64,000 bases of DNA from Psychrobacter glacincola (lineage in GTDB: Bacteria; Pseudomonadota; Gammaproteobacteria; Pseudomonadales; Moraxellaceae). The notes under the pieces were generated by a model that worked only from the letters and a program-made list of their open reading frames with translations, ran no database searches and was not told where the DNA came from. Below are positions 1-8,335 of the stretch, piece by piece (position 1 is the stretch's first letter; each line of letters starts with the position of its first letter). A program made the translations under genes and the position numbers. The stretch lies in assembly GCA_001411745.2 (NCBI GenBank), contig LIQB01000003.2:267743-331742 (forward strand). Direction: 5' to 3'.

Positions 1-2
1 TA

Positions 3-1208
3 CCGGGTAATGGCTCACTACTAGCGACTCATTCATTACGTCGTGAGCTGTTTTTAGAAGCAGGACGCACCATTGTCTCGCTTGCCAAACGTCGCTATGA
101 GCAAGATGATGATTCAGTATTGCCACGCTCCATCGCTAGCAAAGCGGCTTTTGAAAACGCAATGACCTTAGATATCGCGATGGGTGGCTCAACCAATACT
201 ATTTTGCATCTGTTAGCGGCTGCTAACGAAGCAGAAGTCGATTTCAAAATGTCAGATATCGATCGTCTAAGTCGCGGTGTACCTTGCCTTGCAAAAGTCG
301 CCCCTGCCTCGCAAAAATATCACATGGAAGATGTGCATCGTGCTGGCGGTGTCTTTGCGTTATTGGCCGAGCTTGATCGTGCTGGATTACTGAAGACTGA
401 CGTACCGACCATCCATAGTCCAACGATGAAAGCCGCGATTGATAAGTGGGATATCATGAATCCTGATAATCAAGAGGCTCGCGCACGCTTCCTTGCAGCA
501 CCGGGTGGCATACGTACCACTGAGGCATTTTCACAATCAAAAGAATGGTCAAACCTCGACGTCAACCGTGAGTCAGGTTGTATCCGTAGTGCCCAACATG
601 CCTATTCTACAGATGGTGGTTTGGCCGTATTGTATGGCAATATCGCTGAGCGTGGCTGTGTAGTCAAAACCGCAGGTGTGGATGACAGCATCCTAGTATT
701 TACTGGTCGTGCGCGATTATTTGAATCACAAGATGACGCAGTTGCCGCGGTATTGGCTGATGATATTGTCGCAGGTGATGTTGTTATCATCCGTTATGAA
801 GGCCCTAAAGGCGGTCCTGGTATGCAAGAGATGCTCTATCCAACGACTTATCTCAAGTCAAAAGGCTTGGGTAAAGAATGCGCCCTACTCACCGATGGTC
901 GTTTCTCTGGTGGTACCTCAGGCCTATCAATCGGTCATGCCAGCCCAGAAGCAGCGGAAGGCGGCGCAATTGGTCTGGTTGAAGAAGGCGATACCATCCA
1001 TATCGACATTCCTAATCGTACGATTAACATGCAAGTCAGTGATGCCGATTTGGCCACTCGCCGCGAAGCAATGGAAGCTCGTGGCCGCGATGCGTGGAAG
1101 CCTGTAAGCCGTGACCGTCATGTGACCCCTGCGCTACGTGCCTATGCTGCCATGACTACCAGTGCCGATACCGGTGCGGTACGTGACGTGAGTCAAGTTG
1201 AGCGCTAG
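3..1208 (+). CDS. ilvD: Dihydroxy-acid dehydratase, C-terminal part
   Basis: Catalyses dehydration of 2,3-dihydroxy-isovalerate and 2,3-dihydroxy-3-methylvalerate to the 2-oxo acids, the third step of valine/isoleucine synthesis; a cytosolic Fe-S enzyme. The gene is cut by the window edge: the open frame runs from base 3 ([10 protein letters not shown]) to TAG at 1206-1208, leaving 401 residues. Family hallmarks are visible: the [10 protein letters not shown] segment, the [15 protein letters not shown] block, [13 protein letters not shown], and the C-terminal signature around [16 protein letters not shown], whose serine is the proposed catalytic base in the family. No frameshift or internal stop is seen. 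A strong terminator follows, so this is the end of its transcript. Identity is very secure; the N-terminal cysteine ligands lie outside the window. Confidence 0.97.
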   Translation, partial: PGNGSLLATHSLRRELFLEAGRTIVSLAKRRYEQDDDSVLPRSIASKAAFENAMTLDIAMGGSTNTILHLLAAANEAEVDFKMSDIDRLSRGVPCLAKVAPASQKYHMEDVHRAGGVFALLAELDRAGLLKTDVPTIHSPTMKAAIDKWDIMNPDNQEARARFLAAPGGIRTTEAFSQSKEWSNLDVNRESGCIRSAQHAYSTDGGLAVLYGNIAERGCVVKTAGVDDSILVFTGRARLFESQDDAVAAVLADDIVAGDVVIIRYEGPKGGPGMQEMLYPTTYLKSKGLGKECALLTDGRFSGGTSGLSIGHASPEAAEGGAIGLVEEGDTIHIDIPNRTINMQVSDADLATRREAMEARGRDAWKPVSRDRHVTPALRAYAAMTTSADTGAVRDVSQVER

Positions 1209-1252
1209 GCCTTAAATTATTAATCGTTAAAGTATATTGGTAAAAATCTATT

Positions 1253-1279
1253 AAGCCTGCGCTATGCAGGCTTTTTTTT
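1253..1279 (+). terminator. Intrinsic terminator after ilvD
   Basis: Perfect 8-bp stem AAGCCTGC / GCAGGCTT with a 5-nt loop, followed by a run of T residues; 45 bases after the ilvD stop. Confidence 0.9.
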
Positions 1280-1417
1280 CACCAAAAAACAACGCATATG
1301 TCGTTTTGATAACGATTTTTTGCGGTAATCATTATTTTTTAGCGTCATTATAATGGACTAGTAAATATGACCTCACTCTAACTTTTTAAGATAAACATAA
1401 CAGCGTGCACCTACCTT

Positions 1418-2665
1418 ATGATTGAAAACTACAATTTATTTTTATTGGTCTGCGGTATCGCTTTTTTACTGGGGGCGTTATTCCCCATTATATTTAAGCG
1501 CACGCCTATCTCTTTGCCTATGTTGCAGGTCAGCTTTGGATTACTCATGGGGTACTGGTGGACGACCTTATCATTTTTAGACCCTATGAATAACGGCTTA
1601 ATTATCGAAAAATTAACCGAAATTGTAGTGCTCGTATCCTTGGTTGGTGCTGGTATCAAAATTGATACGAAGCTGTCTTGGCAATTGTGGCGGCCAACCG
1701 TACGTCTGTTGCTTATTACCATGCCGATTGGCATCTTTGCGATGGCGGTGCTAGGCTACTATGCATTTGGTCTCAGTCTGGGAGCCGCTATATTGCTGGG
1801 CGCAGTACTGGCTCCAACCGATCCTGTATTGGCTTCTAGTATTCAAGTAGGGCCACCCAATACAGGTCGCGAAGACACACCGCGCTTTACATTAACGTCA
1901 GAAGCAGGATTGAATGACGGACTGGCTTTCCCATTTGTTTATTTGGCCATAAAAATAGCGGAAGCCTTTAGCCAAGGCAATTCCTTTACCCTCGAGATGC
2001 TCTGGTCATGGTTCACTCATGATGTCTTATGGAAAATTGGTGCTGGGCTGGTAGTTGGGATTGTCGTTGGTAAAATTATGGCCAAGCTGGTATTTTCAAA
2101 ATACAGCCAAAACACCACTATTTCTCAAGGCTATGTGGTCATTGCACTAACGTTAGTGGCTTATGGACTTGCCGAATTTGTACATAGTTATGGGTTTATC
2201 GCCGTATTTATCGCGGCATTTGCTTTTCGTCGCTCAGAGCATGAGCACAGCTATCACCACAAGCTCCATGATTTTGCAGAACAATCAGAAGGCTTACTCA
2301 TGTCTCTAGTACTGGTCACTTTCGGCATGTTTCTTGGTCAAGGATTGCAGTCGGGCGTTGAGCTCACATGGCGTGTTTACATCGTCAGCTTCACCTTCCT
2401 CTTGTTGATACGTCCCATTGGCGGGTTTATTGCTTTATCAGGACTAAACATGGCACACACTGAAAAATATGCCATTTCTGCTTTGGGCATCCGTGGCATT
2501 GGTACGCTATATTATTTATCTTATGCGCTCAACCAAGGTTTTTTCGGTGATGAAGATGCGCTTAAGCTATGGGTCGTCTGTTCGATTGTCATTTTGGCGT
2601 CAATTTTTATCCATGGTCTTAGCGCCACAAAATTGCTTAAAATGACGCCAAATAAATCACATTAA
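1418..2665 (+). CDS. CPA1-family Na+/H+ (cation:proton) antiporter
   Basis: Integral inner-membrane exchanger expected to swap cytoplasmic Na+ (or K+) for protons, serving pH and sodium homeostasis. The 415-residue protein is almost entirely hydrophobic, with about 12 potential membrane helices. Two CPA1 signatures are visible: PTDPV at residues 133-137 and SEAGLND at 161-167, the latter carrying the Asn-Asp pair of electroneutral CPA1 exchangers. There is no long cytosolic C-terminal tail of the NhaP or NHE kind. It is a stand-alone gene between the ilvD terminator and a convergent hydrolase gene only 18 bases away. A TATAAT at 1349-1354 could be its -10 element, but no good -35 is present. 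Ion specificity cannot be read from the sequence. Confidence 0.88.
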   Translation: MIENYNLFLLVCGIAFLLGALFPIIFKRTPISLPMLQVSFGLLMGYWWTTLSFLDPMNNGLIIEKLTEIVVLVSLVGAGIKIDTKLSWQLWRPTVRLLLITMPIGIFAMAVLGYYAFGLSLGAAILLGAVLAPTDPVLASSIQVGPPNTGREDTPRFTLTSEAGLNDGLAFPFVYLAIKIAEAFSQGNSFTLEMLWSWFTHDVLWKIGAGLVVGIVVGKIMAKLVFSKYSQNTTISQGYVVIALTLVAYGLAEFVHSYGFIAVFIAAFAFRRSEHEHSYHHKLHDFAEQSEGLLMSLVLVTFGMFLGQGLQSGVELTWRVYIVSFTFLLLIRPIGGFIALSGLNMAHTEKYAISALGIRGIGTLYYLSYALNQGFFGDEDALKLWVVCSIVILASIFIHGLSATKLLKMTPNKSH

Positions 2666-2683
2666 CCTTATCGACAGAGCTAT

Positions 2684-4099
2684 TTAGCGCTTTGAAAGCT
2701 CTGAATCGAATAAGTTAAGTACCGCTTCCGTTAGTGCAAACTGACGGACATCATTCAGCATCGTGGTGTCAAAATTATGGATAAAGGCAAATGACAACTG
2801 ACGCTCTGGGTCACACCAAGCCACTGAACCGTTATAGCCCATATGCCCAAATCCTTGCTTATTCACATCAAATTTTTCACTGTCTGTATGCTGACAAAGA
2901 CTAAATAACCGATGATAACCCAAGCGCCAATCCATGTTTGCTGGCATGACGGCATCTAGCCCTGTGACTTGCGGTTTGGATAGTTGCTCAAAAGTAGCGC
3001 TATTAATAAACGTGTGTCCTTGCCATGTTCCGCCATTGGCTAACATGGCATAGATGGTCGCCAATGCCTGAGCTGAAGCGACACCATTTGCTGCTGGAAT
3101 AATGGCCTGTAGTGCCTCACGACTGTGATAATCGATTGCTTGTTTGCCAGCAGGTATGAGTGCCGCCTTATAATTTTTTAGATTAAGCTGACTGGTATTG
3201 AAGTACAAACGATTAATATGAGCCGTGTCTAATATCGGTAAAGTATTTTGCTCATCATCTGAACTTAGATCTGCCGCTTTGCCATCCATTAAAGCTTGCT
3301 GATGCCAACAAGTGTAGCTAGGCAGACTAGCATAAGTACGTAAAGTACTTTGTGTATCGGCTTTTAGCGTTGGTTTATGACGTTTATGACGCAGTTGTGA
3401 GCCAGCCTCATTTGATGCTTCGAAGTCTTTGGCCAGTCTTGCGACTTGGTTGACTTTATTCTTTGGTACACCAAAATAGCAACTATCAGCAATACCTAAA
3501 GGCTCAGTGAGATAATGGCGCAAAGCTTTAGCAAAAGACAACTCTGTAACGGCTTCTATGACCCCGCCCAACACCCAACCATAAACCAGAGCACTATAAG
3601 CGCTGTCATATAGCTCGCCATGGTCTGGTGCTGTGATTGGCATCGCAGCAACTTTATTGAGCATTTGATCCCAATCAAGCAAAGCTTCGCTATCCACATC
3701 GATACTCTGAATTGAGAATAAGTTGGCTTGATGCGACATCACGCTACGTAGCGTAATATTCCCTTTATTCTGTGCAGAAAATGCAGGCCAATAATGGGCA
3801 ATAGGCTGGTCATAATCAAGCATCTGCTGCGAAACTAATATATGTACGAGCGTCGCCAATACACCTTTACCCGTCGAAAAGTTAATCGCCAAAGTATCAG
3901 GCTGCCACGACATCTCTGGACGTGCCATCCCCACACTCGCCTGTGCAATGCATTCTCCTGCCTGATAGACAACCACGGCACCCCCTGCTGGTACATCATC
4001 AAGCTGTAAGTCGGTGAGTATTTGCTGCAAACGTTGTTGCAACGTTATATTTATCTGATGATCAAAAATCTGCGTGGTTTTATTATTATTGTCGATCAT
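2684..4099 (-). CDS. Serine beta-lactamase-like hydrolase (class C / family VIII esterase fold)
   Basis: Predicted penicillin-binding-protein-fold hydrolase of 471 residues. The nucleophile motif SxxK is STGK at residues 75-78, preceded by INF. A second catalytic element YSA (168-170) matches the YxN/YxS tyrosine position, and HMG followed by YNGSVAW near residue 417 fits the third (H/K)xG motif. Such proteins include EstB-like esterases, DD-peptidase-related enzymes and LACTB-type proteins; real beta-lactamase activity is uncommon. No signal peptide is evident, so a cytosolic esterase or amidase is more likely than a periplasmic beta-lactamase. Residues about 225-300 form a variable insertion. 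The start is supported by AGGG six bases upstream of ATG. Substrate unknown. Confidence 0.85.
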   Translation of the reverse strand: MIDNNNKTTQIFDHQINITLQQRLQQILTDLQLDDVPAGGAVVVYQAGECIAQASVGMARPEMSWQPDTLAINFSTGKGVLATLVHILVSQQMLDYDQPIAHYWPAFSAQNKGNITLRSVMSHQANLFSIQSIDVDSEALLDWDQMLNKVAAMPITAPDHGELYDSAYSALVYGWVLGGVIEAVTELSFAKALRHYLTEPLGIADSCYFGVPKNKVNQVARLAKDFEASNEAGSQLRHKRHKPTLKADTQSTLRTYASLPSYTCWHQQALMDGKAADLSSDDEQNTLPILDTAHINRLYFNTSQLNLKNYKAALIPAGKQAIDYHSREALQAIIPAANGVASAQALATIYAMLANGGTWQGHTFINSATFEQLSKPQVTGLDAVMPANMDWRLGYHRLFSLCQHTDSEKFDVNKQGFGHMGYNGSVAWCDPERQLSFAFIHNFDTTMLNDVRQFALTEAVLNLFDSELSKR

Positions 4100-4250
4100 G
4101 GCAACCCTGCTCCATTTCTATAAAACAGCTAAACGGTAAAAAACTATTTAGCCCCTAATATTAAGTGTTCATATGATAAAAAATATATTATTTGCTAAGG
4201 CGTAACTGTTCAATGCCTCAATATTAGCAATTTATCTTTTCGTTTGCTTA

Positions 4251-4285
4251 GGGCGCGTCCCCATTTTTAAAATAACAACGCGCCT
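4251..4285. repeat. Minimal MITE-like inverted repeat
   Basis: A 35-bp palindromic element with ends GGGCGCGT and ACGCGCC(T), flanked on both sides by TA (4249-4250 and 4286-4287). Its left end (GGGCGCGTCCCCA) and right end (ATTTTTAAAATAACAACGCG) match, with a few differences, the two ends of the 161-bp element at 11179-11339, as if the interior had been deleted. Confidence 0.5.
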
Positions 4286-4287
4286 TA

Positions 4288-4314
4288 ATAAAAAAGGCAA
4301 CCTAGTGGTCGCCT
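4288..4314 (-). terminator. Intrinsic terminator after the phosphatase-like gene
   Basis: Read on the minus strand: AGGCGACC, loop ACTA, GGTTGCCT, then a T run. One G-T wobble on this strand; the plus strand would have an A-C mismatch, so it works best for the minus-strand gene ending at 4361. Confidence 0.75.
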
Positions 4315-4360
4315 CTCTGTCATGCAATGCTGCTTAATAATACGTTGTCATCTTTATGTC

Positions 4361-4903
4361 TTAGCGCGGTACCAACAGACGATTATGAACTTCTTGCTCA
4401 AGCTTCGTTAAGCCATGACTGCGCCCACGTTCCATAGCGGTGTCCATTTTACGTCCACGTAGCCATCCTGCGCGTAGCGCCATTGCGGCACCCACTCTAT
4501 TGCCTGAGCCACAATGCACTGCTGTTTTTTTGCCATGATGTTGACGCAATATATTATCAAATGCCAATATATTGAGCTGCTTTAAGTCTGCAGCACCGTT
4601 AATAGGCAGATGCTCATAGTGCATGCCAGCTCGCTCGACCGCTGCGGCTTCATCAAAGCTCAATTCATCATCTGTCTGTAAGTTAATCACTAGCTCAACC
4701 CCAGCGTTCGCTAAGGCAACCACTTTTTCGTCATCGAGTGCACCGCATACAATGGTAGTGTCATCAGGACGAAAATAAGGCTCAAGAATAGTACTAAGAT
4801 CAACGCCATTGTCTAAAACGTTATTGCCAGCATTCGATACTGTGTCAATAGCTACTGAATGATTCAGTTGATCTGAGTTTGGTACGGCGGTATGTGAAGT
4901 CAT
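4361..4903 (-). CDS. Protein-tyrosine-phosphatase-fold protein (DUF442 / beta-lactamase-hydrolase-like family)
   Basis: Small cytosolic protein of 180 residues with a cysteine phosphatase loop: VHCGSGNRVG gives the HCx5R motif of tyrosine/dual-specificity phosphatases. An upstream Asp-containing region (QTDDELSFDEAAAVERAG) and HLPINGAADL suit the DUF442 family, named after a beta-lactamase hydrolase-like protein of Xylella. I start it at ATG 4903 (MTSHTAV), because the longer frame begins with TTG at 4939 without a convincing ribosome site. A minus-strand terminator at 4288-4314 ends it. It lies behind a serine hydrolase gene on the same strand, but an intervening terminator separates them. 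The physiological substrate is unknown. Confidence 0.75.
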   Translation of the reverse strand: MTSHTAVPNSDQLNHSVAIDTVSNAGNNVLDNGVDLSTILEPYFRPDDTTIVCGALDDEKVVALANAGVELVINLQTDDELSFDEAAAVERAGMHYEHLPINGAADLKQLNILAFDNILRQHHGKKTAVHCGSGNRVGAAMALRAGWLRGRKMDTAMERGRSHGLTKLEQEVHNRLLVPR

Positions 4904-4986
4904 AATTATAAATTTTTTCGTTATATTTACTATGATCAATTCCAGTTAAAATAAGTACAAAGCAACCGCGTGTCGATGTATAAGCA

Positions 4987-5008
4987 ATACTTCAAGCGAG
5001 GTTAACGC
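4987..5008. repeat. Dispersed 22-bp repeat, copy 1
   Basis: ATACTTCAAGCGAGGTTAAC plus GC; recurs at 53033-53054 with a single T-to-C difference. Both copies lie between genes. Next to this copy, the reverse complement of 5011-5030 (GTCGATTCG...GAAAAGTGA) resembles GTTGATTCG...GAAAGTATGA at 52981, so the shared unit is larger than 22 bp but rearranged. Confidence 0.5.
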
Positions 5009-5079
5009 TATCACTTTTCTATCACGAATCGACCATATTGAGATATTTTTTAGTTAAATGACAGTCATTCTACTGGCTT

Positions 5080-5997
5080 TTATTCATTGCCACTCTGTAA
5101 TTTAACCGTACCTGCCAAATGTGGCTTGTCATTTTTAGAACTAAATAAGCCAAACTCACAGGTATCGTCTGTGTCTTTAAGTGCAGCCACCGGATCAGCG
5201 ATAAGCTCTACTTCGGCTGGCAAAAAGATAGGCAGTTTAAATGACACATCAACCGTACAAGCATCCGGCAACTCGTCCATCATAGCAAGGCATTTGGCCT
5301 TTGACCACATGCCGTGAGCAATCGCTTTAGGAAAGCCAAACGCACGCGCAGATAATGGATGGAGATGAATGAGGTTAAAGTCACCTGAAACAAAAGCATA
5401 ACGACGACCGATATCTTCTGGCACTTCAAAGATACTATGCACGCCTTCTGGGTTGACTGATGGCTTGACCGTTATTGGACGTGGAGTGCTTTTTTTGTCT
5501 TTACTGCTGATGGGTTTTTTGCTGCGTGACAGATACGTCGAAGTACCTTCCCAAATCACCTTATCTTCTGACTTGACCGTCGTCACAAAATCAAACTGCT
5601 GACCCTGAGCATGGTCACGCAAATTATCAAAGGTGACTGACATAGCAACCGTTTCACGCTCACCGATAGGACGATACTGAGTCACACTATTATCGACGTG
5701 CACTAGACCCAACATAGCAAATGGAAATGGCTCTTTGACCATCATATTCATTTGCAGCGTTTGAGACAGCACTGAAAAGTAAGTAATAGGTACTTTGCCA
5801 TTATCTGCAAAACCACAAATTTTACGATAATCGTTTAAGTTACTTTGGTCAATGTGCAAATCGTCCACATAGTAAGTCGCTTGCGGCAATTGGTCTTTGC
5901 TGATTTTGCCATTATTACCAATAGGCAATAAACTTTTAACGATATTGGCATAGGTCGTATGCGCTTTCGGCAACGCATCATAATGTTTGTCTGACAT
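5080..5997 (-). CDS. MaoC-like (R)-hydratase / hotdog-fold acyl dehydratase
   Basis: Predicted double-hotdog hydratase of 305 residues acting on acyl-CoA or acyl-ACP thioesters: reversible hydration of trans-2-enoyl to (R)-3-hydroxyacyl thioester. The C-terminal half carries the MaoC hydratase-2 signature: SGDFNLIHLHP followed by FGFPKAIAHGMW, supplying the catalytic Asp and His. The N-terminal half (SVTFDNLRDHAQGQ) looks like a degenerate second hotdog. The ATG at 5997 is chosen because AGGA lies upstream; the longer frame to 6024 has none. Neighbours are a FabG4-like reductase on the same strand and a thiolase divergent beyond it, supporting a role in a short-chain beta-ketoacyl/3-hydroxyacyl cycle. 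A terminator separates it from fabG, so it may have its own promoter. Confidence 0.85.
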   Translation of the reverse strand: MSDKHYDALPKAHTTYANIVKSLLPIGNNGKISKDQLPQATYYVDDLHIDQSNLNDYRKICGFADNGKVPITYFSVLSQTLQMNMMVKEPFPFAMLGLVHVDNSVTQYRPIGERETVAMSVTFDNLRDHAQGQQFDFVTTVKSEDKVIWEGTSTYLSRSKKPISSKDKKSTPRPITVKPSVNPEGVHSIFEVPEDIGRRYAFVSGDFNLIHLHPLSARAFGFPKAIAHGMWSKAKCLAMMDELPDACTVDVSFKLPIFLPAEVELIADPVAALKDTDDTCEFGLFSSKNDKPHLAGTVKLQSGNE

Positions 5998-6357
5998 AAT
6001 AAATCCTAAGTGGGGCTTGAGCAAATTTTCTTGGTGTATCTAAAGATGCTATGACATTAGTGGTTACAGCCTATCATTGAGCAATGCCACCAGTATTATG
6101 CCTAAATTAGGCACAATTCATAGGCGTGGTTTTAGACAATGTAAGCAACTTTCACAGCAAAAAACAATTTGGCTACTGGTTCTCTGTGTTTTTATCATAA
6201 AAAAGCCACCCTTGGGCAGCTTTATTACGATTTATGAGCAATTTTTTCGTAAGCATATGTGAGGAAAATTGAAAATACTGATTAATATCAGCTATTTATC
6301 ATAATCTAAATCATCATCTATACTTACTTATAATTGACACTTACTTATAAAGTGATA
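5998..6357. other. Intergenic region between the MaoC-like and FabG-like genes
   Basis: AT-rich 360 bases. It contains the fabG-side terminator (6197-6223) and must contain the promoter of the MaoC-like gene, though no clear -35/-10 pair stands out. The 61-codon plus-strand frame here overlaps the terminator and is not credible as a gene. Confidence 0.5.
6197..6223 (-). terminator. Intrinsic terminator after the FabG-like gene
   Basis: On the minus strand: AAAGCTGCCC / GGGTGGCTTT with G-T wobbles, then TTTT. It lies 135 bases after the FabG stop and before the MaoC-like start. Confidence 0.65.
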
Positions 6358-7758
6358 TTAAGCACCCAATAAGCTTTGACCACAAACGCGAACGATGTTG
6401 CCATTTAAGCCACCAGAAGCAGGTGATGCAAACCATGCGATGGTCTCAGCCACGTCTACTGGCAAGCCGCCTTGGCTCATAGAGTTCATACGGCGACCCG
6501 CTTCACGAATAGCAAACGGAATGGCTTCTGTCATTTGCGTTTCAATAAACCCTGGAGCAACGGCGTTGATTGTCATGCCTTTGGCGTTGTCTTCTAACTG
6601 CTTGGCAGTGGCATTCACCAAACCAATCACCCCTGCTTTAGAGGTGGCATAGTTGGTTTGACCCAAGTTGCCAGCGATACCTGAAATCGATGACACACAA
6701 ACGATACGTGCATTGTCTTTTAATACATCGTTGTCTAGTAAATAGCGGTTCAGCCTAGCAATACTACCTAGGTTAATATTAATAACCATGTCCCACTTTT
6801 TCTCGTCCATGTTTGCCAATGTCTTATCACGAGTGACGCCAGCATTATGGATGATTGAATCTAATCCGCCACGCTTTTGTGCAGCTTCGGCGATTTGTTT
6901 GCCAGCGTCATCACTGGTAATGTCGACGGTCAATACTGAGCCACTAATTTCGCTAGCGACTTTTTGTAGGTCTGCTTGCTGCTGCGGTACATCAAGGCAG
7001 ATAACGTGAGCGCCTTCGCGAGCCAAAACGCGAGCAATTGCTTCACCAATACCGCGACTTGCGCCTGTTACCAGCATGGTTTTACCGCCAAGAGGCTGTG
7101 TCCAATCGACATCGACATTGCTACCCTTACTAACGCGTACGACTTGTCCTGAGACATAAGCTGAACGAGCGGAGGTGAAAAAGCGCAAAGTCGAATCTAG
7201 ATTTTGCTCTGCGCCGTCTTCCACATAAATAAGCTGTGCCGTAATACCGCGTTTGAACTCTTTACCGACAGACTTCACAAAGCCTTCAAGCGCACGCTGA
7301 GCCAAAGCTGTATCAATGTCAGTGATATTTTCTGGTGGGCGGCCAATAATAATGACGCGACCAGACTTTTCTACACGACGAGCCACAGTATGGAAGAACT
7401 CATACACTTCTTTTAATTGATCGGCATTGCTAATATTGCTGGCATCAAACAGCAATACTTTAAATTTATCATCACCGCCCGTATTGGCTTTTGCTTCTAC
7501 GCCTGCATTAGCAAGGGCATCTTTGATATCATCACTGCTGTTTACATAGACATCAGCATGTACGTCTGACAAAATTCGCGCCACAGACTCACTGACGCTT
7601 TTATCATCGCCATTAGCACGACCAACCAATACGCTACCACGTACTAAAGGCTCACCGCTTTCGAAGCGATCAAGAGTAACAGGTAACGGTAAACCCAAAT
7701 TTTTGGCCACTTTTTTGCCAATAGAAGACTGAACAAAATCACCATAACGGTCTGACAT
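6358..7758 (-). CDS. High-molecular-weight 3-oxoacyl-(acyl-carrier-protein/CoA) reductase (FabG4-like)
   Basis: NAD(P)H-dependent reductase of 466 residues, about twice the length of ordinary FabG. The C-terminal SDR domain is complete: cofactor motif TGASRGIG at 231-238, NAG in HNAGVTRDK, and the catalytic Ser357, Tyr370 and Lys374 (SSISG and YATSK). The N-terminal 220 residues form a separate Rossmann/flavodoxin-like domain, as in HMwFabG proteins such as Mycobacterium tuberculosis FabG4. These reduce 3-oxoacyl-CoA with NADH rather than acting in the primary FAS II cycle. The ATG at 7758 has AGGGA upstream; the longer frame to 7836 is rejected. The MaoC-like and thiolase neighbours would act on the next and previous intermediates. 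Confidence 0.9.
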   Translation of the reverse strand: MSDRYGDFVQSSIGKKVAKNLGLPLPVTLDRFESGEPLVRGSVLVGRANGDDKSVSESVARILSDVHADVYVNSSDDIKDALANAGVEAKANTGGDDKFKVLLFDASNISNADQLKEVYEFFHTVARRVEKSGRVIIIGRPPENITDIDTALAQRALEGFVKSVGKEFKRGITAQLIYVEDGAEQNLDSTLRFFTSARSAYVSGQVVRVSKGSNVDVDWTQPLGGKTMLVTGASRGIGEAIARVLAREGAHVICLDVPQQQADLQKVASEISGSVLTVDITSDDAGKQIAEAAQKRGGLDSIIHNAGVTRDKTLANMDEKKWDMVININLGSIARLNRYLLDNDVLKDNARIVCVSSISGIAGNLGQTNYATSKAGVIGLVNATAKQLEDNAKGMTINAVAPGFIETQMTEAIPFAIREAGRRMNSMSQGGLPVDVAETIAWFASPASGGLNGNIVRVCGQSLLGA

Positions 7759-8335
7759 AATATAATCCCTATAACGAACGGTTAGAATAATAGTAATAAA
7801 TGTAATGTGCCTATTATATAGACTCAATAACCTCATAATTATTGATATTTAGTAAATGAGTCTAAAGCTGGCCTAACTATACACTGCCATCTTAAACAAG
7901 TCCAAAAACCGATAATGTCTACAACAATCTGTAAACAACTCAGTATACAAGACGGTCACTTTTTCTGGATTTAAAAATCACCACATTGTGCTAAAATCAG
8001 ACCTATAAGTTATAGCAAATGCAATTATCGATAACAATATATTATCAAATCTATCGTTATGCAATGCCAATAATCGATACTAGCCAGTCTACGAAAGTCA
8101 TATTGATGTCTTTCAAAGCTGATACCGACCTTAGATAAGCGTCACATAGTTTGCCAAAGATATACAGTAAGGTCGTAAAAACGTCTTATCATAAACAGTT
8201 ATGCTGCGTAATAAGTGATAATATTTGCTTCTTGTTTATTTTCGATTATTGAATTTTTTAATGTAATCATTTTTATTATTAGCTTTACTATTGTTACCCT
8301 CTTTTCTTCTGCCCATATTTTTTAAGGATAATATT
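7759..8335. other. Divergent intergenic region, FabG-like / thiolase
   Basis: 577 AT-rich bases between two divergent start codons, so both promoters should be here. TTATCGATAAC (about 8026) and nearby ATCTATCGTTAT (about 8051) are partly similar, but I cannot assign an operator. No further gene is seen. Confidence 0.4.

Noticed and set aside
2684-4903. A beta-lactam resistance unit made of the serine hydrolase and the beta-lactamase-hydrolase-like protein
   Set aside because: The first lacks a signal peptide and true class C signatures, the second is a phosphatase-fold protein named only by historical annotation, and a terminator separates them.
6077-6262. 61-codon plus-strand frame between the MaoC-like and FabG-like genes
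   Set aside because: Contains the FabG terminator hairpin and has no ribosome site.
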